From Schoenoplectus triqueter (lineage: Eukaryota > Streptophyta > Magnoliopsida > Poales > Cyperaceae), in contig CAXKVV010002150.1 of assembly GCA_964058805.1 (NCBI GenBank), positions 1 through 64,000 of the forward strand: 64,000 bases of DNA, given 5' to 3'. Position 1 is the first letter of the stretch. Each line of letters starts with the position of its first letter. This document shows, one piece after another, positions 46,735 to 60,371 of this stretch. The notes beneath the pieces were generated by a model. It made no database searches. It was not told the origin of the DNA and worked only from the letters and a program-made list of their open reading frames with translations. The translations under genes were made by a program, and so were the position numbers.

Positions 46735-49142
46735 TCATAACTCTTAAAGACTTAAACCCTCCTGTTTCAGACAGAGGGCGGCCTTCATTGCTTTCAAAAT
46801 CCACGTTCTCATGTCATAATAATGACAATAAAAAAAAACATTTCAAACTGAAAGCAATTAAAGAAAATGAGAAATATTATGTCACATTCTAGACTACTCT
46901 ATCCATGATCTTCTTCAATAACTAATGCCCGGTGTAAACGAAATATTACGCGGTAGCATCATTTTCAATCAACCTGTTTTCATTTATTTTATTAACCGAA
47001 CTGAGGATTGGACATCTCCATTCTGTATAATATAGGAGAGGATGCAACGAGATCACATTTGCCTGATTGAAATGCAAAATAGAAAGAGCAAGGGGAGTCA
47101 AATGTAAATGTAGGCAATATATTAATAGTTTAATACGTGCCAAAAGTTCCTTCATCGGCACAAAGTTAATTTACTTCAAAATCTTATAATTAATCTCCAA
47201 TCATATAAGGGCCAATCAGTAATACAGTTCCAATATACAATTAAATTTTAAAACTCTAAAATGAAAAAAAATGAATTAGATAGGGTAAAAGACTTTCCTA
47301 AGTTCATCAATGTACTGACATGATAAATTGCACCTCCGAGCAAATTAAGTCACCAGAGAAAATCAAATAAATAAAAATTATTGTATACAATGCAAAACTG
47401 TGGTTCAGACACAAGTGTTTGTTTATCTCTGAAATTGATAGCGATATAGATCTTATTCATTTCACATTTAATGGGGACAATGTAATCAAATGACAAGAAA
47501 AGTGCTTTAAATATACTTTAGGGATATTAGAATACTAAAAAAGGTTATATAAATACATAATCTTACTCTAACTTCACTTAGATGATAAAGGTTTTAATAC
47601 TTTAAAAACATTTTATCTCAGTCATATTTTTTTTGCTTTAAAATTGAGTATCATTTGTTTGAAATATCTATTTCTTTTGTCAACGTTGTATTGTTTTCAG
47701 TAAAATATATTTAGGTGATTTTATGTTTAAATGCTTTAATCTTTTTTATGCTCTGTTTATTAGTAATTATAAAGAGGTTAATTCTCAAGCTTATTTTCAA
47801 ATTGAATATAAATCCATCAACTTATATTATATGAAGCAACATTAAAACGTACACATCGTTTTACATTTTCATAACGGAGTTGACAAAATTATCTATCATT
47901 CAACTTTAGTATTTGCTCAGTACAAATAATGCATTTGCAGAGGTATAAGTATTTTTAATTAACAAACAAAATAAATTAATGATATGATAAATAAATCCAA
48001 CTTTTATACTTACATGAATTGATGTTTTAAGAGTAGGATACAAAATGAGAACTCGTTCGAAATCCGAATAGAAAAGTTATTTATGGATATTTAAAAATTA
48101 AATTTCTTAAACTCTCATCTTATTTTTTTAAAAAAAAATAGAGTGGATAAAAAATAAATGAGCGCTATTTTTTTACAATTCTTCTATAAATATTGGACCG
48201 CAATACTTGCACGCAATAAAATTACATATTTATTACTTTCATATTGTTTAATAGGCTTATGCACGTTTTCATGACATCCGGTTGAATAATATTTTCATAC
48301 GACAAAATTAAGATGAATTACAACTTACAACATCTCCATAATTATCAAGTTTAAGAACTCGATCTCAAAAAAAATTTAACAAGTTTAAGAAAAGTCCAAA
48401 GTTTTAATATTGAATTGCACAGTTCAAAAGTTGATTGAGTTGATGCAGTTAAACGAGGTTTATTATACAATAATTGTATACGATCCAAGTAATAAACAGC
48501 CATAGAAAATTAATCATGGATTATAGTACTCAAGCAAGAATTGCTGGAAAACCCCAAATAATTTGAGGAAGCGTAAATGAAAACTATAATTAATAATTGG
48601 GATGACATTCCTTGGGACAAGCTGTCAGAAAATAAGTCGTAGGAATGAATGTTACTAGTTAGTTGGATCTGATTTTCTCAAAATAATAATAATAATAATA
48701 AATATAATATATTCATTCTTCAAGGAGACTTGTCTGGTCTCCTTGGCTTAATTTGTTGATTGTTATGCAAAAACAGCTAATGCGTAGTGATTTATTGATG
48801 TCACATGACCTTTACACTAATTCCTCTCAATTAAAAAACAATCAATTTCTAATATTGTAAGATGTAATGCGTTACAAAAAAAACTAATAAAATAGCGAGA
48901 GAGATTACAAGAATCAAAAGCAAAATTTAGCCACCTCACACCCGCTTTTAATTAATAAGCAATTGAGATGTGAATTTTTATTTATTATTTTTATGCGTGT
49001 TTTACCTCAGATGTGCTGCCAACTCAAAACATAATAAGGACATCTCCATTTTGCACAGCAACGGAGAGAATGCAACAAAGATCACATGTTGACATTTTTA
49101 CTTAAACAATCTAAATATTAAACAAATTTAAATTAATCGTTT
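46735..49142. other. 2.4-kb gene-free stretch (second copy)
   Basis: Counterpart of 7327-9734, with the same degenerate direct repeat at 47010-47061 and 49038-49091. Confidence 0.45.
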
Positions 49143-49963
49143 AAAAGCTAAACTATTTACACATATGGTCTAACCAAGCACATGACTTTAGTTCACGCCC
49201 TTTAAACCGTAAGTTTTCTATCATACTGAGATTAAAGGATACAATGTCAAGTGACGCTCTTCAGTTCAAATTTAAATAACATGACTTTAACTCATGCTTT
49301 TAACTTAACCAGTTATAATTTCATATTACACATGTAGACTTTTTCACAAGTCTTTTGGATTGTATTTAAACGTTCAAATTATAGTTTTTTTATCAAAAGT
49401 TATAACCGTTTGAAGTGTAAATTATTCATTACTAATTTTTATCGAAGCTCTATCGTATTATTTATTTTTACATGCATGATCTGGAAAAAATTTCAATGCC
49501 GACTCATCATATATAAAAATATAAAATTTATTTTTAATATTAGTTTTCTATAATGTACATCATATCATTCAATTTTTTAATACACATAAGTAAATATTTA
49601 AATATTTTTAAATTATGTAGATAAAAATGAAAGGAAAAAATAAAATAATTTGAGAAATTCAGTAAAAAATGAATAATCCAAACTTCAAACAAATATATTT
49701 TTTGATAAGAAATTTTAATTTGAACATTTAAATATAATTAAGTAAGATCATAGAAAGATCTATATGTATAAAATTAAAATTATATTTAGTTAAGTTAAAT
49801 GATGTGAGTTGAAGACGCGTCGAATTTAAATTGATGGACGTCATCTGACCTTACATCTTATAAACTTAATATGACGCAATATGTTGTCAGATAAAGAAAT
49901 TTGAGGTTTAAAAGACATGAGTTGAAGTCACGCGCGTTGATTAGGTCATTTGTGTAAATAATT
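49143..49963. repeat. Large degenerate foldback element (second copy)
   Basis: Counterpart of 9735-10555. Confidence 0.6.
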
Positions 49964-49985
49964 TGATTATTATACTATTAGTGCT

Positions 49986-50034
49986 GCACCGGCTTTCGCG
50001 TAGTGAGCTGAGCCGGTGCTTGTTCCGCTACGCG
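49986..50034. other. GC-rich interlocking palindromes (second copy)
   Basis: Counterpart of 10578-10626 with both stems intact. Confidence 0.6.
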
Positions 50035-51468
50035 CCTGTTTGATTGTTCTGAATCAGATACAAAAAACAAGGTTGTTCCAATAAGAAATTTATTTTAGTT
50101 AGTTGTTTAACAAAACTTGCTCATGTTACTTCGACCTGGTTCATGCGATTTGTTTTGGTTGTAACTGTACGACATAAATTTAATTAAGTTGCCTAACAAC
50201 TCTGCACGTTCATGCTTAATTCGTTGGCTCAATTTTCTTATTTGCACATGTGCATGGCTTAATCATTTCTATGGTATTTAGATTTTTCATATGCTTTTCC
50301 TTCAAATGGTGCACATACAACTACTAGGTACCATATTTATTATTTTATTTTTTTTGTGTTTACATACATCCGATTGTTATCACGACGGTGATAAATTAAA
50401 AAGCTCAAGCAAAGTTTCATGATCATGGCATTTGAATATCGGTATAAATAGTTTTATATTCGAAGAGGCAAGTGAGAAGAAATTTCTAGAGTTCTCTAAA
50501 CTTATTATTCAACTTCTTTGTAAGGATCGTTTTTTTTATAATTTATTATATGTCAATCTTGTCTAATTTAGTAACAAACTAAAAAGAAGATATATTTGTG
50601 AAGAATTGCATGATTAAAGCTCAATATTGCAAGAAAACAGAAATTAAGTTGACAAAAAAAATAGCCATTCAAGGTTCGGAGCATCATTAAAAAAGCCAAT
50701 AAAATTGACTATGAATTATTTGCCTTTGATTTTCACTCGCAAAAGGTCATAACTGCCATAATAATTTCTTAAAAGAAAATTTGATCGAATTACTGAATTC
50801 CATTGATACCTTCCTCTCTCTCTTTTTTGCAGAAGGTGCTTTTCTCTTATTGATGCTCTCTAGAGGTGTAAGAAAAATTTATAATTGCGATTTGATTTTA
50901 GCTTGAGTTTGATTTATTCGATTAGATTTTTTTTCAATTTGATTTAATTTGATAATTTTTTAATGAACTAGTTTGAGTTTAATTTTTATTATTTATACAT
51001 ATTTTAACTATTTAGTCAATAATATAATTATTTTATTATAATATTAATAAATATTATTTTATTCAAGTTTGAATATAATATTAATAAAATATTAATTATT
51101 TTAGCTCTGAATAATATGAAATATAATATTAAAATAATTGAGTTTGTTATATCAGTTTGAATTGATTTAGCTCGAGTTCGATTTAGTTCATTTCGAGTTA
51201 ATTTGAATTTATTTCAAATCAAACTTAACACTAATTAGTTTGATGCGAATACAATTCATTTGAAGTATTGCTCTCTCTCTCTTCCTATTAATCAATTCCT
51301 TGATCAACTGATCGATTTATGATGAATGTGACTTCACTGCTGGTGGAGGAATATTCAACAGTTCCACGGCTCATTAATTGCGATGAATTAATATTCAACC
51401 ACATATACTTTGATTATATAAAAAAATACTATACATAAATAACAACTCGTCAGTTGATGTAGAAAAAG
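50035..51468. other. Gene-free AT-rich stretch (second copy)
   Basis: Counterpart of 10627-12060. Confidence 0.4.
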
Positions 51469-52128
51469 TTTATTTTTAGTCCCTCAACGATTGTGTTCTG
51501 TTCAAATTGCCCCTAAATTATTTTTAGGTTCAAATAAATCCTTAAAATTTGATTTGATACAACGTAGTCCACTAATCCTTCTCTTAGGTTATGAACTTGA
51601 TTGACTAACTGGCTGGCTGGATGCAGTGGGGGAGCCAGAAATATATATCACATGTATCATTTAATATAAATAAATTATTTTTGTTGTTTTTTATTGATCT
51701 AAAATATGAGTGGCGTCAATAATGATAATATAAATGAAATATTTATGAGTTTAAATTGGTAGAAAAATAATAAAAATAAATATAAATTATTATTATCAAG
51801 TATTAAATCAAAGATAATTTAAAAAATCAGTAATATGAGTTGCACCTACAATCTTCTATATTCGCTGTGGGCTGGATGCCTTGTTTCAAATCTCATGTTA
51901 CTTTGCTCGTGAAAGATTGCTATTAGAAAGAAAAGAGATCTACTCTTTCTACTCGGTTCTCTTATTCTTGTTCCCATTATATAAAACGGACTCTCCTATC
52001 GCTATTTTCTCAAACTGTTTCTTTTGTACGACTTTCAATTTTGTCTCTGAATCAACTATTAAATTCAACATGTTTAGTTTATTTGTATGCTTATGCAGGT
52101 ATATATATAGAGAGATAATAAAGGTACT

Positions 52129-52516
52129 GTGAGTTAAAGTTCACGGAGGTTTTCCGTGAGCTTAGCTCAAAAAATATATCAAATCATCTTAAAATTTTAA
52201 TTTATCATTCTCATTAAATTATTTATATGAAAATCTCATGGGATGCAAAAATTTGGAGCGTTTTGAGTTTTTTAAGTCGTGGTTTTTAATTTTTGAAAAT
52301 CAGCTCTAATAATAATAATAATATATTCATTACTTGAACATCATTTTAAAAAATTAAAAATGGTGACTTAAAAAAAACTCAAAACACTCCAAATTTTTGC
52401 ATCCCACAAGATTTTTATATAAAAAATTTAATGAAAATGATAAATTAAAATTTCGAGATGATTTGATATGTTTTTTGAGTTAAGCTCACGGAAGACCTCC
52501 GTGAGCTTAAACTCAC
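52129..52516. mobile_element. Foldback MITE (second copy)
   Basis: Counterpart of 12721-13108. Confidence 0.7.
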
Positions 52517-52524
52517 GATATATT

Positions 52525-52528
<4 letters not shown>

Positions 52529-52568
<40 letters not shown>
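52529..52568. repeat. AT microsatellite, 20 units (second copy)
   Basis: The length matches 13121-13160. Confidence 0.95.
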
Positions 52569-52573
<5 letters not shown>

Positions 52574-53147
52574 GACTACTCCACCGATTTCAATGAAATT
52601 ATTGGAAACTATTACATCTTATAAGAATTAGAACCGGTACCAACACTGATACCAATCTAACTAAAAGTTTTGAATGCTAAACAAACAGAACAATTTATTT
52701 ATGCAAGTATACTTAATTAATGTGTTTCATAAAAGCTTCAAACATTAGATATGTATCAGTTTTTTTTAATTGATTTGAGAAATTAAATTTGTTGAATTTG
52801 AGAGGGGGGGGGGAGAGGAGGGAATGAGGGAGAGATTGTGATGAAGTTTTAGAAAATAAAATAAAATACGAAGCATAAGAGAGAGGTGGCCTGGGTCCAA
52901 GCCACATGAATGGAGAAGAGAGCCAGTGAAGCGTGACATGACGGGGGAATTAAGAGAGACGTGGCTTAACAGTAAAATCTAACGAGAGGGTTCATTCAAT
53001 CAAATCAAAGAGTTTAAGGATTTATTTGAACTAAAAAATAATTTAAGAGTCAATTTTAATCAAACACAATAGTATAATTTAGTGAAAATGGTAGTTGCAT
53101 GGCCAGATATTGAGTGTGGGGATCAGAAATAGAGATCAATGAGGTAA

Positions 53148-53358
53148 ACGGACGGGTCGAATCGAGTGGGTCAGTTTGATTTTTTTAAAAATTCACGTCC
53201 GTTGTGTTAATTTGAGTGTTGATATTTTTTAATTTTTTAGATTAATTTTAGTTATATTGTAAACTATTTAAATTTTGGTTGGATGAAGTTGAGTTGGGTC
53301 AGATTAATTTGATTTTTTTAAAATAGGTCACGTCAAGTTCAGCCCGAGTCAGATCAGG
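53148..53358. repeat. Degenerate repeat (second copy)
   Basis: Counterpart of 13740-13950, just left of the second Copia element. Confidence 0.4.
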
Positions 53359-53373
53359 AGCGTTTGTCGTTAG

Positions 53374-53775
53374 TGTAATATTTAACGGATAAAATTTACA
53401 AGTTGCTCCGTTAATCTTCGTGCGGAAGCGGTTCTGACCAATACAGCACTATCACTGGTTCTACAAGAAATCACGAGCCGAAGCCGGAAGCCTTGCGTTT
53501 TCCACAACCTAAATTCTTCAAGTCTTAACAGAGTATCTTTTCTCTTTCTCTCTCTCTCTTTGATAATAGTGACAGATTCGTTTTCTGATCATCTGTGAGA
53601 GAGAGTATACTAGTGTATATTTATAAGCCAACGCATCTGCTCAATACACTTGTTCAATGCACCTCTCCAGTGCACCTGTTCAATGCACCTCTCTAGTGCA
53701 TCTGTTCAATCTTATAACGGGTTGGGTTTGGATTCGGGTTTCCCATAATGGGCGTACTGATAATTAAATCCAACA
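53374..53775 (-). repeat. 3' LTR of the Copia element (second copy)
   Basis: Counterpart of 13966-14367. Confidence 0.95.
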
Positions 53776-53785
53776 TCTCCCACTC
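53776..53785 (-). other. Polypurine tract (second copy)
   Basis: Counterpart of 14368-14377. Confidence 0.75.
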
Positions 53786-54869
53786 GCACAAAATGGAAGA
53801 CCCGATATAAACTAAGAGTATATATAATTTCTTATCTCTGTTAAAATTCATACAAGAAAATAGGCCGTGACCAGCATATTTGAATTTGAGAGCATATGTT
53901 GTTATCCAACTGTTAGGTATGTATAACAACATCTAAGTAGAGTAAATATGCAGTACCCCAGATCATCTAATCATATTTTAAGTATAATATGATCTCTTTT
54001 ATTTATTGATACATCCATACTTATATATTCACAATCATGTCACATAAACATAATTGGTGCACCAGTGAATATAAATAAATATGATACTATAATGATCTTT
54101 TTCTTTTATCTAAAATCTCTTCATTCCAAAACAATTGTTATCCAGATATGTTTCATTAGACCGCATCAATCATGATCATTGATAACATTCTAAAATAACT
54201 AATTGAAATGAAACTTCAAGTATTTAGTAAAAAATCAAAGAGTACTATGAGATTCTTTTTATCTCACGGGTCTCACACAACAAAGAAGCAGAGATCATAT
54301 CTTCTGTTACCCTATTGGTCAATTGCACATATGGTATGAAACATATGCTATGGTATTATTCTCCATTTTCTTATGGAGCGTATGTCTAAACTAAAATTTA
54401 ATACCATACAAGTGATAGTTCAGATATATATAAAATATCTAACTTGAGTCCACAACTCTACTTACTTTTAAATACAATAACAAGACTCCCACTTGGCATA
54501 AGACAGTTAAGGTAAATAGTGGGTATTTCACCTTCGGTCATAATTGTAATTCATATGACCTCATCTTGATTCTTTATCAAGGCGATATTATTTTAAGCAC
54601 TTTGCTCTCACGTTTTGTATCATATTTAGCTTAAAACTAATCTCATTTCTATGTACTACAAAGACATAGAAGCGATTGCCTGTGTGAGAAGACCAATCAA
54701 CTGTCTGACATACCTTTTATTTTATATCTCATCTCATGTGTTATGCTAAATATACTGATATTAAATAATTTATAACAATCATCACATAAATGAATTAAGA
54801 AAATAGCATCCATTGCATTTATCCCATAAATATAAATATACATGATATATTATTCAATAAAATATAAAA
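53786..54869 (-). other. Copia 3' non-coding region (second copy)
   Basis: Counterpart of 14378-15461. Confidence 0.7.
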
Positions 54870-57800
54870 TCATAATCTACGTAACCCTAGAGATTTGACA
54901 TGACCAACAAACATATCTCTAGGTATTGCCTTTGTAAAAGGATCCGCCACCATTTTGTGTGTAGATATATACTGCATGCAAACTTGCTTTTTCGCCACCA
55001 TGTCTCTAACGAAGTTATACTTAGTATCAATGTGTTTGGTTTTTGAATGATACTTGGGATCTTTTGTATAAGCGATCGCTGCCTGACTATCACTATGTAC
55101 TAACACTGGGTCAGTTTCATTCTCACAGAAACCCAAGTGATTTAAAAATCTTCTAAGCCAAACTGCTTCTTGTACTGCTGCTGAAAATGCCACAAATTCA
55201 GCTTCCATTGTGGATAAGGATATACAACTCTGTTTCTTACTACTCCAAGAGATGACTCCATTATTAAGTAAGAAAACATAACCAGAGGTAGATTTTCTTT
55301 CATCTAAATCTCCTCCCCAGTCAGCATCTGCATAACCCATGAGTTGTAGATTTTCTCCTTGAAAACATAATGAATAATCTGCAGTACCTTTCAGATACCT
55401 AAGTATTCTTTTTACTGCTTTCCAATGGGACTGTCCTGGATTAGCTTGATATCTACTCACCATTCCAACGGCGAAACTGATATCCGGTCTAGTACACATC
55501 ATAGCATACATAAGACTGCCTACAGCACTTGAGTAAGGAATTTTTTTCATTTGTGCTTTTTCATCTAGAGTCTTTGGACACATTCTTAAGCTAAGACCTT
55601 CGCCTTTTGCTATAGGAGTATCAATGGATTTACAGTCTTGCATATGAAACTTTTCAAGTACTTTTCTGATGTAATGCTCTTGTGATAGAGCTAACATCTT
55701 CTTGGAACGATCTCTTTCAATCTTCACTCCAAGAATATATGCTGCTTCACCCATATCTTTCATATCAAAATTGGAGGATAACCATTCTTTAATAGTTTTC
55801 ACATACTCCTTATTGTTACTAGCCAACAGTATGTCATCCACATAAAGTGATAGTATCACAAATTTATTTTTGGATCTCTTAACATACACGCAGTGATCTT
55901 CATCAATCATTTTAAAATCGAATGATATGATAGCTTGATGAAATCGAATGTACCATTGTCTGGAAGATTGTTTGAGACCATAAATAGATCTCAATAATTT
56001 GCACACTTTGTGCTCTTGACCTTCAACAACAAAGCTTGCAGGTTGTTCCATATATATCTCTTCTTCCAGATTGCCATTTAGAAATGCGGTTTTGACATCC
56101 ATTTGATGCAACTCCAAATCTAAACCGGCAACAATAGCTAGTATCAATCGTATAGAAGTAAATCTCACAACAGGAGAGAAAGTTTCTTCATAGTCTATCC
56201 CTTCTTGTTGTGTATACCCCTTAGCAACAAGGCGTGCCTTATATCTGTCAATTGAGCCGTCAGCTAGACGTTTAATCTTGAGAACCCATTTGTTCCCAAT
56301 TGCCTTACGTCCTTCTGGGAGATCAACTAATTCCCAAACATTATTTGATCTCATTGACTCCATTTCTTCTTCCATTGCTTTCATCCATTTCTCTTTAGCG
56401 GGACAAGTAAGAGCCTCTCGAATATTTGTTGGCTCTTCTTCATCTTGCATGACAATCATGTAAGATTCATTCTCAATTGGAAAATGACGTTTAGGAACTC
56501 TAGCACGGTTGCTCTGCCTAATTTGTGATTGTGCTGAGCTTGGCTCGGCATCATCTCCTAATTTTCTCCCACTTGGATGAGATACTGTTGGAGGTTCAGG
56601 AATATGCACTAAACGATTTGCAACAATCAAATCATTTTGTTCATCTACCTCATATAAAGAAAAATCCTGAACTATCTCACCCTTTTTTGGAAATTCATTT
56701 TCTAAGAAAATGACATCTCGTGACTCAAATTCTGTTACACTCCCACTTGATTGTTCACCAATGAACACATAACCTTTGGAATGTTCAGAGTATCGTATAA
56801 ATATACTCTTTTTACCTCGTGGACCTAATTTACCATGCTGATGAGACATATCATGAACAAAAGCAGCACATCCCCAAGGTCTCAGATTACTAAGATCTGG
56901 TTTTCTATTATTCCAAAGTTCGTAAGGAGTAGAAGAAACAGATTTAGAGGGTACACGGTTTAGAATATAAACAGCAGTCAACAATGCATCACCCCAAAAA
57001 GTGATTGGCAGATTTGCTTGAACCATCATTGACCTAACCATTTCTAAAAGAGTTCGATTTCTCCTTTCAGCTACTCCATTTTGTTGTGGAGTATATGGTA
57101 TGGTCAATTGCCTAAGTATTCCTTTTTCTTCGCACATTTGTTTGAATTCATCAGATAAATATTCGCGACCACGATCCGTTCTTAAGGCCTTAACCTTTCT
57201 GTCTAATTGATTTTCAACAAAAATAATAAACTTCTTAAAGCATGCTAGAGCTTCAGATTTATGAGATATCAAATAGACATAACCGTATCGTGTATAATCA
57301 TCAATGAAGGTGATAAAATATCTACCTCCATGTCGTGCCCTCACATTCATTGGTCCACAAATGTCTGAATGAATTAATTGCAATGGAAATTCAGATCTAG
57401 TTCCGGTTCCGAATGGTTTTCTTGCCATTTTTCCTTTTAAACAATTTTCACATGTTGGTAGACTAACCCGTTCAAGATGGCCTAGTAAGCCTTCTTTGGC
57501 TAATCTATCCATCCTTAGTTGTCCAATATGACCTAATCTCATATGCCATACATTCACATCAGTATTATCATTAGCATATGTAATTAAAGAAAAATGAGTA
57601 TTATAAGAAGTCATTATATTAACAACATCTAAAATGATAAAACCATTCGATACATATCCATAACCATAACATACATCATCCAGATACAACTTAATACTAG
57701 TACTGCACATGTTCAAAGTAAATCCAAATCTAAGAAGAACAACAACAGATACAAGATTTCGTCGAATTTCAGGTGCAAAGAGAACATCATGTAAGAGAAG

Positions 57801-58904
57801 GGTTCGACCATCACGCATATCCAACTTGCATGTGCCTATACCCTTGACCGGTACACGAGAATTATTTCCTACATAAAGCCATTTTGATCCTTGAGGAATT
57901 CGACGAAAATCCACAAACAAGTCACGATCTTTGGCTACATGGTCTGTTGCCCCTGAGTCTACAGTCCACAAAGGATAAGAATCAGCCATAAAAACAGAAC
58001 TGGAAACATATGAAAAATATGAAATATTTTCTATTATCTGTACCTTGCGGGGCTCATTGCATTCACGAGCATAGTGACCTTTCTTGCCACAATTGAAACA
58101 TTTGATCTTGGCCTTGTTATGCTTCTTAGAACTATTCTGAGAAGCCTTTCCCTTGCCATGATTCTGCCCCTTATACTTTTTCTCTTGCTTTCCCTTTCCC
58201 TTGCCATAATTTGACTTACGTTTCTGACCTTGTCCTCCATGAGAACTTGAACCGGCCAAATGCACAGTAGTTTCAGTTTCCTGAGGTTTTGATGCCTCAA
58301 TACGATCTTCCTCAAGTTCTAAATGCCTGACAGCATCGTTGAGAGTTTTAATACCCTCATTATGAGTTAAATTCACTTTCATGTGTTCCCATGTATAAGG
58401 AAGTGAACGAATCACTGCTTGAACCTGCTGTTCATCAGTCAAAATATGGCCAGCATCCTTCAACTCACTAATCATATTCGACATCTCCCTGAGATGTTGA
58501 CGCATGCTGTGATTAGGACGCTTCTTGTAAGTGTCAAATTTGATGGTGAGTTGTCTCAGTTTGGTAACAGAAGTTCCACCAAACTTCTGCTTCAAAGCAA
58601 GCCACATCTCTTTGGCAACTTCATGTTGTCTGAACTCACGCATCACATCATTTTCCATACTGCTCAACAACGTAATGCGAGCAATGGAGTTCTTCTTTTT
58701 CCATGATTCAAATGCAGCACTGTCACTAATGTGCTTGGGAGTTGTACCTTTCTCTGGTTCAGTTAGAATATGATCCAGGACCGTAAGAACCTCTTGTTCT
58801 TCCAGGACATACTGAATTTTCATGGCCCAAATTTCATAATTTTCGCCATTCAGTTTTTCACCCTTATTAAGTTCTGCCACAATATTTCTAGATGCAGATG
58901 CCAT
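54870..58904 (-). CDS. Copia Gag-Pol polyprotein (second copy), intact
   Basis: The translation is the same as that of 15462-19496 over all 1344 residues, including the zinc knuckle, DSGA, the integrase triad, YVDD and RNase H residues. Both reading frames would be functional if the two loci are real. Confidence 0.97.
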   Translation of the reverse strand: MASASRNIVAELNKGEKLNGENYEIWAMKIQYVLEEQEVLTVLDHILTEPEKGTTPKHISDSAAFESWKKKNSIARITLLSSMENDVMREFRQHEVAKEMWLALKQKFGGTSVTKLRQLTIKFDTYKKRPNHSMRQHLREMSNMISELKDAGHILTDEQQVQAVIRSLPYTWEHMKVNLTHNEGIKTLNDAVRHLELEEDRIEASKPQETETTVHLAGSSSHGGQGQKRKSNYGKGKGKQEKKYKGQNHGKGKASQNSSKKHNKAKIKCFNCGKKGHYARECNEPRKVQIIENISYFSYVSSSVFMADSYPLWTVDSGATDHVAKDRDLFVDFRRIPQGSKWLYVGNNSRVPVKGIGTCKLDMRDGRTLLLHDVLFAPEIRRNLVSVVVLLRFGFTLNMCSTSIKLYLDDVCYGYGYVSNGFIILDVVNIMTSYNTHFSLITYANDNTDVNVWHMRLGHIGQLRMDRLAKEGLLGHLERVSLPTCENCLKGKMARKPFGTGTRSEFPLQLIHSDICGPMNVRARHGGRYFITFIDDYTRYGYVYLISHKSEALACFKKFIIFVENQLDRKVKALRTDRGREYLSDEFKQMCEEKGILRQLTIPYTPQQNGVAERRNRTLLEMVRSMMVQANLPITFWGDALLTAVYILNRVPSKSVSSTPYELWNNRKPDLSNLRPWGCAAFVHDMSHQHGKLGPRGKKSIFIRYSEHSKGYVFIGEQSSGSVTEFESRDVIFLENEFPKKGEIVQDFSLYEVDEQNDLIVANRLVHIPEPPTVSHPSGRKLGDDAEPSSAQSQIRQSNRARVPKRHFPIENESYMIVMQDEEEPTNIREALTCPAKEKWMKAMEEEMESMRSNNVWELVDLPEGRKAIGNKWVLKIKRLADGSIDRYKARLVAKGYTQQEGIDYEETFSPVVRFTSIRLILAIVAGLDLELHQMDVKTAFLNGNLEEEIYMEQPASFVVEGQEHKVCKLLRSIYGLKQSSRQWYIRFHQAIISFDFKMIDEDHCVYVKRSKNKFVILSLYVDDILLASNNKEYVKTIKEWLSSNFDMKDMGEAAYILGVKIERDRSKKMLALSQEHYIRKVLEKFHMQDCKSIDTPIAKGEGLSLRMCPKTLDEKAQMKKIPYSSAVGSLMYAMMCTRPDISFAVGMVSRYQANPGQSHWKAVKRILRYLKGTADYSLCFQGENLQLMGYADADWGGDLDERKSTSGYVFLLNNGVISWSSKKQSCISLSTMEAEFVAFSAAVQEAVWLRRFLNHLGFCENETDPVLVHSDSQAAIAYTKDPKYHSKTKHIDTKYNFVRDMVAKKQVCMQYISTHKMVADPFTKAIPRDMFVGHVKSLGLRRL

Positions 58905-59951
58905 TTTGCTAAGAAATTTAAAAAAAATTAAACTAAGTCAGGACATCACACAATTCTGATGACTTAATATAAATTATTTAATACTTAGCATAACACATAT
59001 AGTTTTGTAACAAACTCAAAATAATTTAATAATAATAATATTTATAGATTAAAATCGAAAGATCATCAAATTTCACAATCATCTTTTAATTCTATAAATT
59101 TTATTAATATTAATTATTTTAAAGTACAAAACTCCCACAAAAAATTGATAAACAACAAATATATAAATAATAAAAAAATTGAACAATAAAAAAAAATTCG
59201 AACTTAAAATAATTATTCAGAAAAAAAAAATTCCGAATTTAACAGATGTATATATATAAATGAATCACTATTCTAACACAAGTTGTAGTATGGTGTAGTG
59301 GTAAGACCATTCTTACTTTAGAGGTCATGGGTTCAAGCCCCAGTGAAAGCAATGTTTCTTTATTTTGCGCGGTTCACTGGATTTATATAGACCAAGTTCA
59401 TTTAAAAAATAATTAAATGAATACAACCAAATGGTCCCCTCTTCCTCTCTCTCCAGCGAAAAAATAAGAAAAAGGATTTGGGATTTGGTACAATTCGGAA
59501 GTATAGAAAAATATCCTTCCCAATCAAGAACCCCTCAGCCCATAAATAGAAAATTTCGCATAAGTCTGGAGCAAAAATTTCTTCTTTGTATGGCTGTGAT
59601 TTATTTGGATTATAAATTTGTCCAACCCAGTTGTACAAGATCCGAAATAAAAGTGTATGTTGATTTCTTTTCACTATTTTGCTATGGATCTCCTAGAAAT
59701 GCACTTATAAAATCTCCAAAAATAGTGAATTTTATAAATATCTTAAAATAACTAAGATTTCACTGAAAAATTTTCAGATTTATAAAAAATTTGCGATTCA
59801 AATCTGAAATTTATATTTATTTAATTCTGGAATTAAAAAAATAAAATAATTATTTTTTTTATCAAAAATTATCTTATGTAAAACTAATTTTACATATACA
59901 TAAAATTCACTAAAAATAGTGATTTAATAAACCAGAATATATGCTATAAAA
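58905..59951 (-). other. Copia 5' leader (second copy)
   Basis: Counterpart of 19497-20543, with the antisense open frame at 59431-59751. Confidence 0.65.
59282..59351 (+). ncRNA. tRNA-like segment (second copy)
   Basis: Counterpart of 19874-19943, with the same A and B boxes. Confidence 0.4.
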
Positions 59952-59963
59952 GCTCTGATACCA
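59952..59963 (-). other. Primer binding site (second copy)
   Basis: Counterpart of 20544-20555. Confidence 0.93.
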
Positions 59964-59964
59964 A

Positions 59965-60366
59965 TGTAATATTTAACGGATAAAACTTACAAGTTGCTCC
60001 GTTAATCTTCGTGCGGAAGCGGTTCTGACCAATACAGCACTATCACTGGTTCTACAAGAAATCACGAGCCGAAGCCGGAAGCCTTGCGTTTTCCACAACC
60101 TAAATTCTTCAAGTCTTAACAGAGTATCTTTTCTCTTTCTCTCTCTCTCTTTGATAATAGTGACAGATTCGTTTTCTGATCATCTGTGAGAGAGAGTATA
60201 CTAGTGTATATTTATAAGCCAACGCATCTGCTCAATACACTTGTTCAATGCACCTCTCCAGTGCACCTGTTCAATGCACCTCTCTAGTGCATCTGTTCAA
60301 TCTTATAACGGGTTGGGTTTGGATTCGGGTTTCCCATAATGGGCGTACTGATAATTAAATCCAACA
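59965..60366 (-). repeat. 5' LTR of the Copia element (second copy)
   Basis: Counterpart of 20557-20958. Confidence 0.95.
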
Positions 60367-60371
60367 GTTAG

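Larger units (their letters stand above)
51469..53098. repeat. 1.6-kb segment bounded by inverted repeats (second copy)
   Basis: Counterpart of 12061-13690. Confidence 0.5.
53374..60366 (-). mobile_element. Complete Ty1/Copia retrotransposon (second copy)
   Basis: Counterpart of 13966-20958, including the same GTTAG target duplication and the same single LTR mismatch (53395 T, 59986 C). Sharing both means this is a copy by duplication of the locus, or of the assembly, not a second transposition. Confidence 0.97.
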